Shown: in pieces, positions 30,858 to 43,429 of the stretch
Layout: each line of letters begins with the position of its first letter
Numbering within the stretch: position 1 is the stretch's first letter
Source: Symsagittifera roscoffensis
Taxonomy: Eukaryota; Xenacoelomorpha; Acoela; Convolutidae
Assembly (NCBI RefSeq): GCF_963678635.1
Contig: NC_087063.1
Span: 5,860,386-5,924,385 of the forward strand
Length of the DNA stretch: 64,000 bases
Reading direction: 5' to 3'
The notes under the pieces: generated by a model
Database searches by the model: none
What the model was told of the DNA's origin: nothing
Seen by the model: only the letters and a program-made list of their open reading frames with translations
Position numbers and translations under genes: made by a program

Positions 30858-31350
30858 CAAGACTGCTCGTATATCAGGGCAAAGCCCTGAATGTTCCGAC
30901 TGTCCCTTAGTTTTTATCGATAAGTTTTTGGGAACAGAATATTTTGAAAACCTATACATTTTGGACAATATCCATGCGTAAATGTTTGAGTCGTACGAAA
31001 TTAATACGACCAATTAGCTAGCCTCAATTCACTTTCGAACAATTTTGTTGTGCGGTATAATTCGCCACGCATAAACAGTTCGCGTTACGCTCTCAGCGTT
31101 ATGAATAAAATCTTCAAAACGCGCATAATTCAGACAAAAACAGTGCAAATTTGGCAATTTTCTAACCCCCAGAACTTTAAAAATATAAATCGGATGTAAA
31201 ATATCTTTTTACATTTGGACTCAGAAGGTCAATGTCTTCAATGGGGTATAAAAAAATTTTGTTGAAAATAATTATTTCGATCGGGCAAAATTCACGGATT
31301 AAAAAAACCATATCGAGCATAAATATTCCGTTGTCTTCGAAAGTCGGAAT
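30858..31350 (-). mobile_element. Helentron-like element (HINE-3), subfamily II, full length
   Basis: The plus-strand order is CAAGACTGCTCG, hairpin CAGGGCAAAGCCCTG, TTCCGACTG, the interior, then CGAGCATAAATATTCCG and the terminal CGAAAGTCGGAAT. It stands head to tail with HINE-2 in the same orientation. Length is 493 bp, without coding capacity. Confidence 0.72.
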
Positions 31351-31779
31351 AATACTTCAATTCACTTAACCGTCCAAAACAAGCGACACGTAATTCGGCC
31401 AGAACACTAGTTACTCATTCACTTATTAACGGATCCACGATCTATCTAGTTGATCGCTTCCGCAAAAAAGTTGTGTCAATCCCTAGTTTCTCTAGAACCT
31501 TGCTATCGTCGATAGTTTAATCAACTCTCACTCTCACTCTCTCTCAAATACACACACGTTCTCTCCGGAGAAATCTCTGACTTCTACTTTATTGTGAGGT
31601 GGGAGAATCTCTATTCTCACAACTCTCAAACTGATTTCTCTTCTTGAAAACCAGCTTTTCCTTAAGTTTGCGAAAAACTCCGCCTTGATTGGTTTTTTGC
31701 TACTCTTTATTTTGTAGGCCTGTTTGGGTTCCTGTTTTTGTCATATATCATATTATTGTCATATCATATATTTATTTTG
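31351..31779. other. Non-coding spacer with a CT-rich microsatellite
   Basis: A CTCTCACTCTCACTCTCTCTC tract lies near 31528-31550, followed by ACACACAC. No gene is visible. Confidence 0.4.
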
Positions 31780-32247
31780 GTCGCGGCTTTACTTTTTTTC
31801 TTCAGACAAAATTTCACATTTTAACTAAACAAATTTCAGCTGAGTTTTTTAAATATCATTCAAAATGTATTGTTGTCTTGAGCTTAAATTTGAAAAATTA
31901 TTTCACCTGTGATCATTTCTCATAAACTTATGGTGGTTTAAACATTTCGCACTATTAACGCGTAAGCGGAGAGTTAATCAGTCTAAGAAATCGTTCCAAA
32001 TTGGTTGAAAGAAGCTTATTTGCCATAATTGATTTGTTACAAGGAAGAAAATTTATTCTTCTGTAGTTTGTTTGGCGTGTGGGGTGATGATTTTCCTATA
32101 AAAAATTCAAATTTTAGTTTTTTTTTTTTCATTTTGTTTCATTACATTCAATTTTTTATGTTATTACTGCTCCATGAATTTTAAAAGGCAGTCAGAACAT
32201 TCAAGGCTTGTTTTTAGTTTTCTTTGCACTGATACCAGCAGTGTTGT
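31780..32247 (+). mobile_element. Helentron-like element (HINE-4), subfamily I, decayed
   Basis: It is similar to HINE-1 over almost its full length: CTTCAGACAAAATTTC, CACCTGTGATCATTTC, ACTATTAACGCGTAAGCGG and AAAAGGCAGTCAGAACATTC are all present in order. The first 40 or so bases are lost, and the terminal hairpin is broken by about 16 extra bases before GATACCAGCAGTGTTG. Confidence 0.65.
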
Positions 32248-32799
32248 TTAGTGTCCATGGCCGCTATAAAAACAAAATATCTTGGGAAGTTTACCTATTT
32301 CTATTATTTCTATGCAAAACGGGTAGTTTTCCAAGGTTCCAATCTTTCATTGGTCCAGCCGCCGTTTTTTGCTTGAAAAAATTGCAGATGATTTATCATG
32401 CTTTTACCTATCCTATCTAACAATTTGAACTCTCTGCTTTTATTGCAAGCCAAAAATTGGTTTCCGGAAGTCGAGCTGGTGAAAGTTTAAATCCATTCCC
32501 GCTGCTGATTTTTGAGTTTTACTCTTGCAATTTGCACTTCCGTAGTCTTTTATCACTTGGTCAAGGATGTTTGGGGGTCTGAATTTTTGCACACCCAGGT
32601 GAAAAAATCTCCAGTATCTGTTCTATGTGTTTCATTAATTTTACCGGATTCTTTTTTCCATTTTGCGGATTGCTAGCGCGATGCTACTCCAACTGGGATT
32701 TCTGCCGTTGAATTTTTTTATGCGAGGTTTGACTACTTTTAATCTTGGTCAGATATTTACTTTATACTAAGCTTTTTTTACTAACCGTTAGAACTTAGG

Positions 32800-33046
32800 T
32801 TGGAAATGAACAGTAAAATTGCCAGCTCTATACATAAATGACCATTGAATGGAAAACAGATTCTCTTGCAACAAATTTGGCATTTTTACAACCTTTCTAC
32901 ACGTGATTCACAGTCTCGATACCCCAACTATTTCTCCAAGCTGTTTACGGTTCAAGTTTTTCGCATAACTGGCAAAATTCTGCTTGAATCTAACTCCGCA
33001 ATTCACAATGTCTTCTCTCTGGAAATCTCCTAAATGGAAACTGTAC
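32800..33046 (-). pseudogene. Protease Asp exon, decayed
   Basis: It aligns with the exon at 25-320 on the minus strand: GAAGACATTG, AGAATTTTGCCAGT and TTGGGGTATCG are shared, as is the order of blocks. The acceptor has changed from TTTCAG to TTTCAA, and the frame is broken by stops. It is a relic of a tandem protease paralogue whose first exon is probably the relic at 37580-37850. Confidence 0.75.
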
Positions 33047-33429
33047 TTGAAAATAACAACAAAAAGTGATGCAGTGGTGATTCAATTATTCAAACCAATA
33101 AATCAATCAAAAAAAAGTTATTTTTATAATTTTTTGGAATTGTCTAGAAAACTCATTGTTTTTAATTCTGTTAAAATGGTTAAAATGGTTGAAAAATGCA
33201 CTTTGAACAGTTTAGAAAGTTATCAATAGCAAAAAATTTTTTAAAATCCTTGATCCTTTTAATTGATACTTTTGGTTTTGCATTTAAAAAATTTTATTAT
33301 AATTTTTCCGTAGCTTCTGGTTACTCTTGGTCTTGTACGGAAATTTTTTTGATCCAGATATAAAATTCCACTAAAAATTTTTTTCTCAGTCATATGGTTT
33401 TGGTAGCTCTTCATTTAAGAGTTTCATGC

Positions 33430-33520
33430 CCAGAATGAATGAGCACCTTCACCGGTCGGAATGACAATTTGACGCCTTCCACTGACTAAAAGTCTCCGAG
33501 GTCAATAGTTACGTTGCCTA
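33430..33520 (-). pseudogene. Protease exon between His and Asp exons, decayed
   Basis: On the minus strand it reads VTIDLGDF, then a TAG stop, then SVEGVKLSFRP, homologous to the exon at 773-863. The TTTTAG acceptor remains. It lies about 380 bp upstream of the decayed Asp exon. Confidence 0.75.
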
Positions 33521-35599
33521 CTAAAACAAAATCAAAATAAGTTTGAACATCTGCCTTTTTTTCATAAAAAACGGCAGAACAAAAATGTTTGACTGCTTTT
33601 TTGGACAAATTACAGTAACTCAATTGTGAGATAGAAATGATTTTTTATGCAAGAAAGCTCACGCATCAAGTTTATTGAATGTGAATCACGCGCTAAAACC
33701 GAAGAAGGTGAATTGCGGCAAAATTTAGCTTCTAGAAAACTTCCTAAGCGTGCCCAAAATTAAGTTTTGCTCAAATTCCAAAAAATGAACAGAAACACAT
33801 TTTTATCATTTCAAAATCTCATTGAGAAGTTTCCGGAATGAAAATATTGAAAAAATTCTACCTGCAAGAAAAAAAAGTTTTCTTAAGTTTTTCAAATTTT
33901 CTTTCTTAAACAAAACGGAACTCTTTTTGGTAAAAGCTTTAATAGTTAATCTCTATTTTACCTGGTTTTTTAGGGCTCGTTCTCAAAAAGTTTTGTCCAG
34001 CAATATTTTTTTGTTTTAACTTCCAAAATGTTGACATATTGTTTGTGCTCGGCGTGATTTTTATATTTAGAAAAAATTGGAGCCTTTATAATTATAGCAT
34101 CCCAGAAATAGAGCCAAACCATAGTACTAAAACCACAGCGTGAGGGGTTAGCTATATTTTTTTCTCTTTTTTTGGCCTCGAAGTTTTTATAAAAAAGCGA
34201 AGTTTTTATAAAATTTTTCCAATTTAAGTATCGTACCTTATCTCCCAATTTTAGTCATCTCCCATTTTTAATTTGGTTCCTACTTTAGTCTCATTGATTC
34301 TATGGGGCAATTGAGTCACCAAATTATATGAAATTGTGTTGAATCGCCCCAGTTTTCATGGAAACGAGTTGAATCAGTCCAATTCTCATATGGAATCAGT
34401 AAAATTCTCATGAACACGTCTAGAATCAGTCCAGTTTTTGTTGAAACATAACAATTCAGCTCAATTTTTAGGAACAAAGAGGAAAAAGCTCAAATTTGAG
34501 AAATAGATCCCAAGGATTAGACCTCAAACTTTCATGGCTGAGGTAATCAAGCCTATGTTTTCAATGGAACAAAATGATTGAGCTAATTTTTTAAAGATGG
34601 TACATAGAGTGTATATAAACAATTATATATAAGCAATTATCAATGTAAATAATATATATATATAAAAATTATCAATTCTTGTGTCTTCCACAAATGAGCA
34701 TGAAACAAAGCTTTTATGCTTTTTTTCTAATTTAACAAACAAGTGCTCATATCCGGGCTAGTCGTTAAATACTTTGATAGGGGCCTAGGAAATTAGACGA
34801 TAAGCAAACTAGACGGATGCTTCAAAAACGAAATTAGGCGGAATTTATTTTTTACAGATCTGGCATTTCAGACGAAAAAACTATGCGAAGGAAAGGGCCA
34901 GCAAAATTTTTTCTTTTGAGAGTCAAGTTTTACAAACTCAAAAAGAACATAAAATGTCAATACCTATCAAAACAATTAGTTTAAATGAACAAAAAATGTC
35001 AAACCCAAATTTTTGGCTACCGAAATTTAGCTGTTGTCTACAAATAATTATATTTATCTGGCGCAATTTGTCTGCAAACAATTTCAATCTCTCTCACTTT
35101 CGTCCATTTTCTCACAATTGCAGTTTTGCAAAATCGTCTATATTTCGTTTAAGTACCTCCGTCTAATTTGCTTATCTTCTAATTTCTCAACCCCCACTAT
35201 GATAGCTTTCCTTTTAATCTGGTCTCGCACTTTTTTATTTACAAATTTAAAAAGACTTCTAGCATTAAGGCAAAACCTTGAGTTTTTGAATTTGTCGACT
35301 GTCATTTATAGTATCTAGGGCAAACTTTGCCGAAAACTTTCGATGAAATTATTTCTCAAAAAATTTTTTAAAAAAATCGTGGAATGTCACAAAGTCTTAC
35401 CCCAGTATAAAACACAAAAATTTTATACTCAGTATCTTTTGCCACATTGTTGTGAATCAAGTTGCTTACCTCCATTTAATGGAAATTGGCAGTTTTGATC
35501 AAACTATCTCGCCCCATTTGCCATTTACTACGCTCCATCAGAAAACTGAAAACTTTGCGACAATTAATTATTTCATGTTGGTTTGGCTATTTTGAAATC
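33521..35599. other. Non-coding region with degenerate repeats
   Basis: Loose repeats of GAATCAGTCCA(G/A)TT and TTCATGGAAACG with a period of about 30 bp lie at about 34260-34480. An AT-rich microsatellite lies at 34615-34680. I see no gene, although several 60-95-codon chance ORFs occur. Confidence 0.45.
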
Positions 35600-35800
35600 C
35601 TTATGATTTCACAAAAATGGTCAAAATTAACATTTTCAAAACTCTGAGCTAAATATATCGATGTGTTTCGGATGGTTTAAAAATCCCGTCAAAAATACTT
35701 AATTGATATTTTAAAGTTCGTCGGAATGAAAAAACACCAAGCAAAAATGTTCCGTCAATTTCTTTGCCAGCCAAAATAACAAGACTGATTGTATCCAGAA
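35600..35800 (-). mobile_element. Helentron-like fragment(s), heavily decayed
   Basis: CCCGTCAAAAATAC...AAACACCAAGCAAAAATGTTCCG matches the left-terminal part of subfamily I in reverse. AACAAGACTGATTGTATCCAG at about 35777 resembles the right terminus of another copy. Together they look like a decayed head-to-tail pair. Confidence 0.4.
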
Positions 35801-36369
35801 AAAATTCAGATACTTTGGCCGCCATTTTATGTCTTACAAATGATGAAAAAGTATATAAATTAAATAAAAAAAGATAGAAAGATCAAATAAAAATAAAAAT
35901 AAATGATGAAAAAGTATATATATTTTTTCGTTTTTTTATTTAATCATTCACCAGCACGCCTATTAGCGTCGAATTTGCGATAATACGACAAAAAAATTTC
36001 CAGATTTTACTCAAAAGGAGCTTAAAACTGCCTCAGATCAACTTGCAAGTTATCTTCAATCAAAATTATTTTTATCAAAAGCTATCTTGTTTTTTTTTGG
36101 TTGTGCTGCTTACGGGTTTTCTCATGCCAGTGTTGCCCTTTTCTAACTTGCCGAATTTTAACCTCCGAATTCTAGATTCAGGATCCATTTTTCTGCAAAA
36201 TTTGATTTGTTTGAGCAGTTTATAAAATGGTAGCTCTCAAAATCTTAATTCAGAATGCGAACATCTTCCAACCTGCGATGAGCAAGCTTTATCAAATCAT
36301 AATGTAGACATTTTATAGGTCAAGAACTAAATTAACAGAATCATATGTCAAATGTGAAATTAGTCGATT

Positions 36370-36570
36370 TGTGTAGAAAGATACTCTTTTTGGTCAAAAT
36401 TGTTGAATGGAAACTTGCATGGTCGAACTTGGTCGAAATATATCTATTGTGGTCGAACTTTGTCAAAACATAAGAAATTTGGTCGCACCCGTCTAAACAA
36501 ATGTGGCTTGGTCGATTTTGGTTGAAACATAGAAAAATTGGTCGCACTTTTCAGAACAGAGGCATTTTCT
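36370..36570. repeat. Degenerate TTGGTCGAAACA-like tandem repeat
   Basis: Six or so loose units of TTGGTCG...AAACATA with a period of 28-32 bp, related to the block at 28490-28790. Confidence 0.55.
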
Positions 36571-37579
36571 GTGGTGCTGGTAAAAAAATACGCCGTTTTG
36601 GAAGCAACGGTTGAAGCCTTAATTCAAAACTTAGGCCCTCGCAGATCTATTTTTGCTTCTCTTGTCGGTGTTTTTTAAGTTAGAGATGAATTTGGCTTAA
36701 AAACCCGGGTTGACCTCCATAGATCAAAAATGCTAATCGTACAGTTCCTTAAACTAAACCTACGAAAAAAAACTAGTCATGCAAGTTTCATACATTTTGC
36801 TAAAATGGTGTCATCGAATTTTCAAAGAACATTTTTCTTATTTTGGCATAAATTTCGGTGTGTCGTACTAAATAATGAGGAAAATTTTTTTGTCAAAAAA
36901 AATGCTAGTCATAAAGGGTCCATATATTCGTTTTTTTTTTCAACTGTAAATTGAATTTTCTATCAAACAAACTTTTTTCAAAGAAAAAAATTGCATGCAA
37001 AATTTAGTTTTTTGTCTGTCTAACGTAGTCTTGGATACACTAATATTTGATTTTTTCGTTTTCACTCTATAGTTTTTAGAAAAAAAAACGCTAAAAATTC
37101 TTCTTTTTTTGTATGGCTGGTTTATGTATGCCTTGATTGATGTCTGATAATTTAAAAACTCAAATTTCAAAAATAATCATTGTTGAAAATTTTTGCCAAA
37201 ATTTAATGGTTGGATAATTTCGTTATATTATTTGTGTACGACAGATCCCAGACATTTCAGGCCGTTTCACATGCGTTTTTATTGCGAGACGGTCAAACCT
37301 TTGGCTACTTTACAGTTAAGTAATTAAGGTTTTTTCACTTGTGTTCGGTTACTGATAAAACAAATTTTTTTTTGAGATATCAAAATGTAAAGAAATCAAT
37401 TTTTTTGGTGAATGGAAAAATGCTAGTCATACAAATCCATACATAAAAAATCACTACTCATAGACCTTCCATGTCCTTAAAAATTTGGTCAACCCGAGAG
37501 GTACCCAGAGACCGCTAAACTACTAGAAGAAACGGCTAAACAGATCTACTTTGTTTTAAAACGCTATTTGACAACTTAC
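36571..37579. other. No recognisable feature
   Basis: AT-rich DNA with long T runs. Short ORFs on both strands show no family motif. Confidence 0.4.
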
Positions 37580-37850
37580 TGTCTGCTGAAGCAAAAACTT
37601 ACTGCTGTGTTGATCCAATGAAAATTTATCACGACTCCCCCATAACTAATGTTCATGTTCTTAAACCCAATCATCGCAAAACAGTTTCTGTTTTTTGGTG
37701 CTGTATAGACATCTACAATCGAAGTTTTTCAGCATTCCAGGGAGCGTCTAGAGAACCGAAATAATCCATAAAGCTTCACTTTTAAAGCGCACCTGATCCA
37801 AAAGTACACCAGGTATTATAATTAAAAACAACAACGAAAAAAAAAACGAA
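37580..37850 (-). pseudogene. Protease first exon (His exon), decayed
   Basis: It aligns on the minus strand with the exon at 29033-29303 from the signal-peptide region through the donor (A|GTAAGTTG is retained at 37580-37574). The frame is shifted and the region around the catalytic His is deleted. With 33430-33520 and 32800-33046 it makes a complete-order pseudogene set with a first intron of about 4.1 kb. Confidence 0.75.
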
Positions 37851-38859
37851 AAGAAAATTTTTTTTATCGTGATTTTCATCAAAAATCAATTCATACGCAA
37901 TTATATTGAAAACGTATTGCTCTGAACTCTTTTGTAAGAATAAACAAAAAAGAGCCTAGATTTTGACTACGAGCTTCAAAGAAAGCCATATAGTGAAATT
38001 ATTTATCAAAAATCTGATTATATCTCCAATTCATTAATTTCCAAGGGTGATAAATTGTATGAATCTAAGACAAGAATTACCCCCAGTCAATGCGACTCGG
38101 AAATATCCAGACTGAAACTTGAACTTTGTTCCTACCACTCTTAAGAGCTGAAGGAGTTTATTGCTGAGGATTTTAAGCAAAAAAAAGAGGGATCAAAAAT
38201 GATTCTCACAGGCAAAAAAATGTGGTACCATGCGAAAATTTTTTCAACTGAAGCCTGCATGAAAAAAAAATTGCAGTGTTGAGATTAAACTTTCTGAACG
38301 TTTTTTTTTCAGGCAGTTAAGTAAAAAATTTTCCGACATTTTGATCCTAGGGCAATTTTAACAATGTTATTGTTGCTACTCCAATTTTGCAGTGTTTCAC
38401 ATAATTCCGTCCGCTCCATTGCTTAAGTATTTTTTTTCTCTTTTTTTTATCTATTTTTGAAATTAACCTTTTTGTTTGAATGATTCTGTGCTGCTTGCAA
38501 AATAGTCATCACCGGTAGTAGTCACTCAAAGAGTATTTTTAGAGAGGGTACACCGTCTGTTCGTCACGCTATCTTGTTTTTGGCCGGATAGATTCGTGCA
38601 ACTTCTCTGTCTTATACCAATCTTAATCTTACTCTTATTTCTCCTTGTCTCAATAGATCTAGTTTATACTGGTATTCGCGGGTTAGGTATCTGGAACTTG
38701 TTCCAAAGGAGAACAACTGTCTTCTAAATTATATTCAAACTGTTCTGGTGCTGAAACTACGAGTAGTTTCAGCCCTATAAATAATTGTCAGTGTTAGTTA
38801 TGGATCATGATTGGTTAGTAGGAAATATATTATAGAGATAGTTTTTTCACGAATATAAT
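37851..38859. other. Upstream region of the protease pseudogene; unassigned
   Basis: The first 200 bp resemble the upstream regions of the other paralogues (AATAAACAAA..AG...TT.TGACTACGAGC, as at about 50200-50230). A perfect inverted repeat CTGAAACTACGAGTAGTTTCAG is at 38752-38773. The remaining sequence up to the RT fragment could be LTR or leader of the same decayed element, but no second LTR is seen. Confidence 0.35.
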
Positions 38860-39216
38860 TGGTTTAAAATGCTAGTTTTAAACTAGTTCCACCCATCCTG
38901 CGCTTAGAGAGTTTTTAGTTTTCAAATTGTTTATAATAGTGAAGGATGGATGAAGATATTTCCTGGTTTTTGGAGTAGTGTTCCTTTGAAGCGGTGTAAT
39001 TGTGGTGCCTTCGTTAATGTGTCCAAAGAATTTTACACGAGTAAGGAAAAAATTTGATTTATCTGGGGCTGGTTTCACGTTTTCTTTTAATAGGGTTTGG
39101 TGATATTTATCTAAGACTATGATTATTTCTTGTTTTTTTTGTGACTGTATGAAAACATCGTCTAAATATGTGATGACGTTTTTGCTAAAAATGAATGGTC
39201 CAACAATTTAGATAGA
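38860..39216 (-). pseudogene. Orphan gypsy-like reverse transcriptase fragment
   Basis: On the minus strand, FSKNVITYLDDVFIQS carries the RT catalytic YLDD. TLLKENVKPAPDKSNFF and VKFFGHI follow, the usual order in Ty3/gypsy-type RT. It is unlike elements 1 and 2 (FIDD and YIDD with WLGF), so it is from a third lineage. It is cut off exactly where the 13-kb duplication resumes. Confidence 0.7.
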
Positions 39217-40334
39217 CTGACAAAGTAGATAGAAATCTCCAGCGAGCCCCACTGTCAAATCCTTTCAGCCAAGGTGGTAACTGGTTTAGGAAAACAGTTA
39301 ACAGGAGGGAAGGCGAACCGTATTTTAAACCACTGGGGAGTAAACCTCTGTCAGACACGAAACATACGGTCACATTAGACAACGGACATGTGATAAGAAA
39401 ATCTGACTTAGTTTTTAACAAAATCCAACCGGCAGCTCCTAAGACATTCTCGGCAAGACTGAATTCGCTAATTAATAGTAATGATTTAGCAGGCAAGCGA
39501 AAAAGAAACTCCCCTTCCAAGAGACGAGACTCAAATATAGGAGGCCCTTCGACGAGTTGCACACCAACGGGTGGAAATACTTGCAAAAAAAGGAGAACAT
39601 TCATCAGGAGCTCGAAAGGTTCAAAATTCGACTTTAATAACCTAGATTCTTCGTTAGAGTTAGACCTTTGGGATAAAGTCATTGATGACTACTTGGGTAC
39701 GGAAGCGGAAACTGTATGTAATACACCGACTGTTAACCTTCATAGTGATTTAGATCAGCCAATGAGTACCGTACAAAGCCAGACAAACACTCAGACAACG
39801 TTCACTATACCAACGGGCACAAGTGACGACCCAATTCGAGTGAATAGCTCTCCGGAGAAGACAGTGGAGACACCAAAGACCCCGATATCCTCAAAACTTC
39901 GTGCAAGAAGAAACCCAGGCCCACCGAAATTCTACGGTGATAGGCGGTTTATCGACCAAGTGACGCTCGGAGCGGAGACCATTAGTGCAGTTGACTCCGA
40001 TGACGAACCGCTAATTACGTTTTCCGGCGCAAAGAGTCCACGACCTAATTTAACGTACTGTACGACGTCCCCCTCGGATTATCTTACACCCATTGATGAG
40101 ATCCCATGTCATACGACTCTGGTTGCTGAAACCACACAAGATCAATTCTCAACACCCTTCTCTCAGGCGACAAAGACCGCATGGGTATCGCCACCATTCG
40201 TAGAAGTTACCAGTAATACCCAGGATGATGACGGCAGTGACATATCCTCGGGCATTGACACCGATGTAAGAAGAGAGGCAGATAACTTCCATGCTAGATA
40301 CAACCTTACGGTCCTAAACTCTGAAAACTGTTAA
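39217..40334 (+). pseudogene. Gypsy element 2 integrase tail, second copy
   Basis: Same 314-codon frame (39390-40334) as 26372-27316, with the integrase C-terminal block in front. It lacks everything upstream, so it is an orphan. Confidence 0.85.
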
Positions 40335-40703
40335 GCTATGGTAACATGATATTTAACGTATTTGCTTTAGCTTTTATCCATTGGAAACCCAAAACTTTTT
40401 TTTATTACCTAGTTAGTGATTTAGTTAGATTGCTTTAATTGTACAAATGCTAGATAACCCCAGTTGTACATATCATTTTGTACATTCAGTGTTGATATCT
40501 GTGTAAACCTGTAAGTAGCCTGTATATATTACCATATAATCACCTCCATTGTAATTTGTACTCTCTGTAAAAATCCATTGGTGCTAAACGTGGTTACTTT
40601 TTGTTTCTTCTTTGGCCCTAGTGGAGCGAGGGGAGATTGAGTATATGTGTGATATTGGCTACATCGATGAGCGGGCAGATATTAATTTTTGTGCAGTGGG
40701 GAA

Positions 40704-41458
40704 TGTTGTGATTCAGTATTTTTAGTATGTTATAACCTTGACCTCTATCATCTAATTACGTACCAGTCAATGTTAACTCTACAAAGTCCAGTGGACTTCG
40801 GATCACTAGTTGCTCTTTTTAGACTACAGTCAGTTTTAATTCAACCAATACTTTTATTGTTCCGACTTTCGATACGAAAATAACGGAATTTTTGTGCTCG
40901 GGGTGGGTTTTTTTTTCTTCAGACAAATTTCGACTTTTTAACTAGCCATTTTTGACGGAATTTTTTAATATCATTCGAAAGGTATTGTTGTCCTGCGCTT
41001 AAATTTGAAAAGATATTTCACCTGTGATCATTTTCGGTAAGCTATGAGGGTTTAAAGATTGCCATTTTGGCCATTTTGACCAATTTGGGACAATTAACGC
41101 GCGATATAATTCGCGCTATTAACGCGTAAGCGGAGATTTAATCCGTCTTATAAATCGTTCCAAATTGGTTGAACGAAGCTTATTTGCCATAATTGATATG
41201 TTACAAGGAACGAAATCTATCTTTTTGTACTTTATATGGCGTGTGGGGGGATGATTTTCATAAAAAAATTTCAAATTTTAGAAAAAAATTTACATTTCAT
41301 TTTATTTCAATTAATTTTTTTATGTTATTACTGCTGCTCCATAAACCTTAAAAGGCAGTCGGAATATTCAGGGCTTCGCCCTGATACGAGCAGTCTTGTT
41401 CTCTTTTAACCTTAGTTAGATACAATAGTTACCAGTGGTACATCTTATTTCTTTATTA
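40704..41458 (+). repeat. 3' LTR of gypsy element 2, second copy, interrupted
   Basis: Matches 27686-28440, including the Helentron-like insertion at 40859-41398. Confidence 0.9.
40859..41398 (+). mobile_element. Helentron-like element HINE-1, second copy
   Basis: Same as 27841-28380 with two substitutions noticed (a G to A near 41005 and a T to C near 41347). Same ends, hairpin and insertion point. Confidence 0.75.
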
Positions 41459-42050
41459 TAGCCTAAACTTGATTTTGCCGGTTTTGTCGAGAAAGTATAA
41501 CTTTTTTTATTCCAACTTGGTCGCAAAGAACCAATTTAGTCAAACGTATTCAATTTTGGTCAAAATGGTCAAATTAAAACTTGCTTGATTGAACTTGGTC
41601 AAAACCAATTTGGTCGACTTTAGTCAAAATATCTTCAAGTTTCGTCGAAATGTTGGATTTGAAACTTAGTCAAAACATATCTGGATTGGTCGATCTTGGT
41701 CGAAACAGAGGTATTTGGTCGTGCCTTTCGAAACATATGCGGTTTTGGCCGGAATGGTCGAAACACAAAGTCAAAACATCGGCCAAGGTCAAATTTCGCT
41801 TATGGTTAGCCAGTCTTTTTTGAGTATTGCTAACTAGGTATCCATAAACTAGTAAAAAGGATAAACTAGAAATTTGGAAAATTGGCGCAAACTAGAAAAA
41901 ATTGTAACGCTAAAAGAAACGGTCAGAATATTCCGAAACTTTTAAACAGGGGCACAACAGCGGTTTGCCGTGATGAGCTGTACAGCGTTGTGTTTGTCCT
42001 TTCCCCCGTGGATAAATAGTGTTAAGGTTAAACACCAGGTAACAACTTAC

Positions 42051-42321
42051 TGTTTACTGCAGCGATACAATGTGCAGCTGTGATGACCCAATAAACACCT
42101 ATCGCGGCTCCCCCACAAATAAGATTCCTGTCCTTGAACCCAATCATCGCAAAGAACCTCCTGTTTGTGGGCGCGGGATGGCCATTTACAATTGAGGATA
42201 TCTCACCCTTCCTAAGAGCATCTTGAGACCCAAGATAATCCTTAAAGTTATCATTTTTGAAGCTCACCTGGCCAGAAAGCACACTGGGAAGTAGAAATAG
42301 CAATGGCATTGAGAAACTCAT
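42051..42321 (-). CDS. Secreted serine protease first exon, second copy
   Basis: Identical coding sequence to 29033-29303: signal peptide, EISS|IVNG activation site, TAAHC with the catalytic His, and donor A|GTAAGT. The TATA box is at 42369-42376. The next B/C-type exons at lower coordinates on this strand are the decayed ones at 33.5-32.8 kb, so this copy has no good downstream partner. If the duplication is an assembly artefact, this is the same locus. Confidence 0.75.
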
Positions 42322-42914
42322 AGTTTAAGTTGAAATAACAAGAAACAAGAGGCGTAATTTTAAACTTTTATTTATACGAGAGGTTTTATTTGAAATTGTC
42401 TTTATGGTGCTTATATGCTTAAAACCTTGGACAGTTCAAACTCAATTAGGTCGAAAACGTATAAACCTTAACTCATTCGTGGGAATAAACAAAAGAAGTT
42501 TGGGTTTTGGTAAGGAGCATCAAAAGTAAAACGTAATTATAATTATAATGTGAACCAAATTTTCATTAATTTTCAAAGATAATAACTGTACAAGTCTAAA
42601 AAAAAGTGACTCGAATTCAGTTCGGCACAACAATTTTATGACTGATATCTTCTTAAGTGTGAAGGGAACTATAAGCCACAGATGTTTTTTTTTCAAAAGA
42701 TATGCAAAAACAGGTGTTAAAGTTTTTGTCACGCGAATCATGTGTGGTACCAGGCGCCGATCTAGGAATTTCTCGAGGGGAGGGGGCGGATTTTCAAAAA
42801 AAAATTTGAAAATTTGTTCGACCTTTTTTTTCGGTCGACCAAATTGATATTCTGAGCTCTCCCAAAGCACTATAAAGACCCTAAATTGACCACGGGGTTT
42901 TTGGGCATCCTTGA

Positions 42915-42936
42915 GGGGGAGGGGGGGGGGGGGGGG
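42915..42936 (+). repeat. Poly-G tract, longer in copy 2
   Basis: GGGGGAG16 here versus G12 at 29897-29908. This accounts for the 9-bp change in offset between the two duplication copies. Confidence 0.85.
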
Positions 42937-43429
42937 TGGGTGGTATCGTCCAAAACCTCCGGCCCCCCTAAATCCACTAATGTGTCGTACCAAATTAAAA
43001 CAATCAGTCGTGAAAACCATTAATTTTCGCAGTCCTGATAAAAAACTTTAATGTTTTCATTTTTCAGAATGCATGTATAATTGTTTTTCAAATTTTCTAA
43101 AAAAAGGTTAAAGTTAATCAAATTAATCGGAAGATATGACTCGGCATGTAATCACGTAAAACTAATTAATCAAAATCGGTTGAAGTAAAATTAAAAAGAA
43201 AAAATTGGGGTTTATCGTGACTAAACTTCAAGTAATGATTTCAAGCAGCGTATTAAATAAAAATTGAAGAGTTTATGAAAGCAGTGAAAGATGGTGAAGT
43301 AAGATGCTGAACAGTCTGAAATGATTATGTGCTACGGAAAAAAGTGATACTAAATCGAAGAAAGTCAATTTCATCTATCAGAATTTTCAGTAGTTTTCAG
43401 AATTAATAAAGGGGGAGCCGTAATTAAAA

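Larger units (their letters stand above)
26199..35583. repeat. Large direct duplication, copy 1 (9.4 kb)
   Basis: It matches 39217-48610 at an offset of 13018, rising to 13027 after a G-run length difference near 29.9 kb. I noticed only three substitutions (about 27987, 28328, 29701) over the whole length. It contains the end of gypsy element 2, a protease His exon, four Helentron-like copies and decayed protease exons. Confidence 0.95.

Noticed and set aside
30403-31350. LTR pair, because two similar sequences stand close together
   Set aside because: They are head to tail without internal coding sequence, and the ends match the Helentron-like family seen elsewhere as single copies.
38480-38860. 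LTR of the third gypsy lineage
   Set aside because: There is an inverted repeat and a plausible promoter-like stretch, but no second copy, no TG...CA ends and no PBS that I can place.
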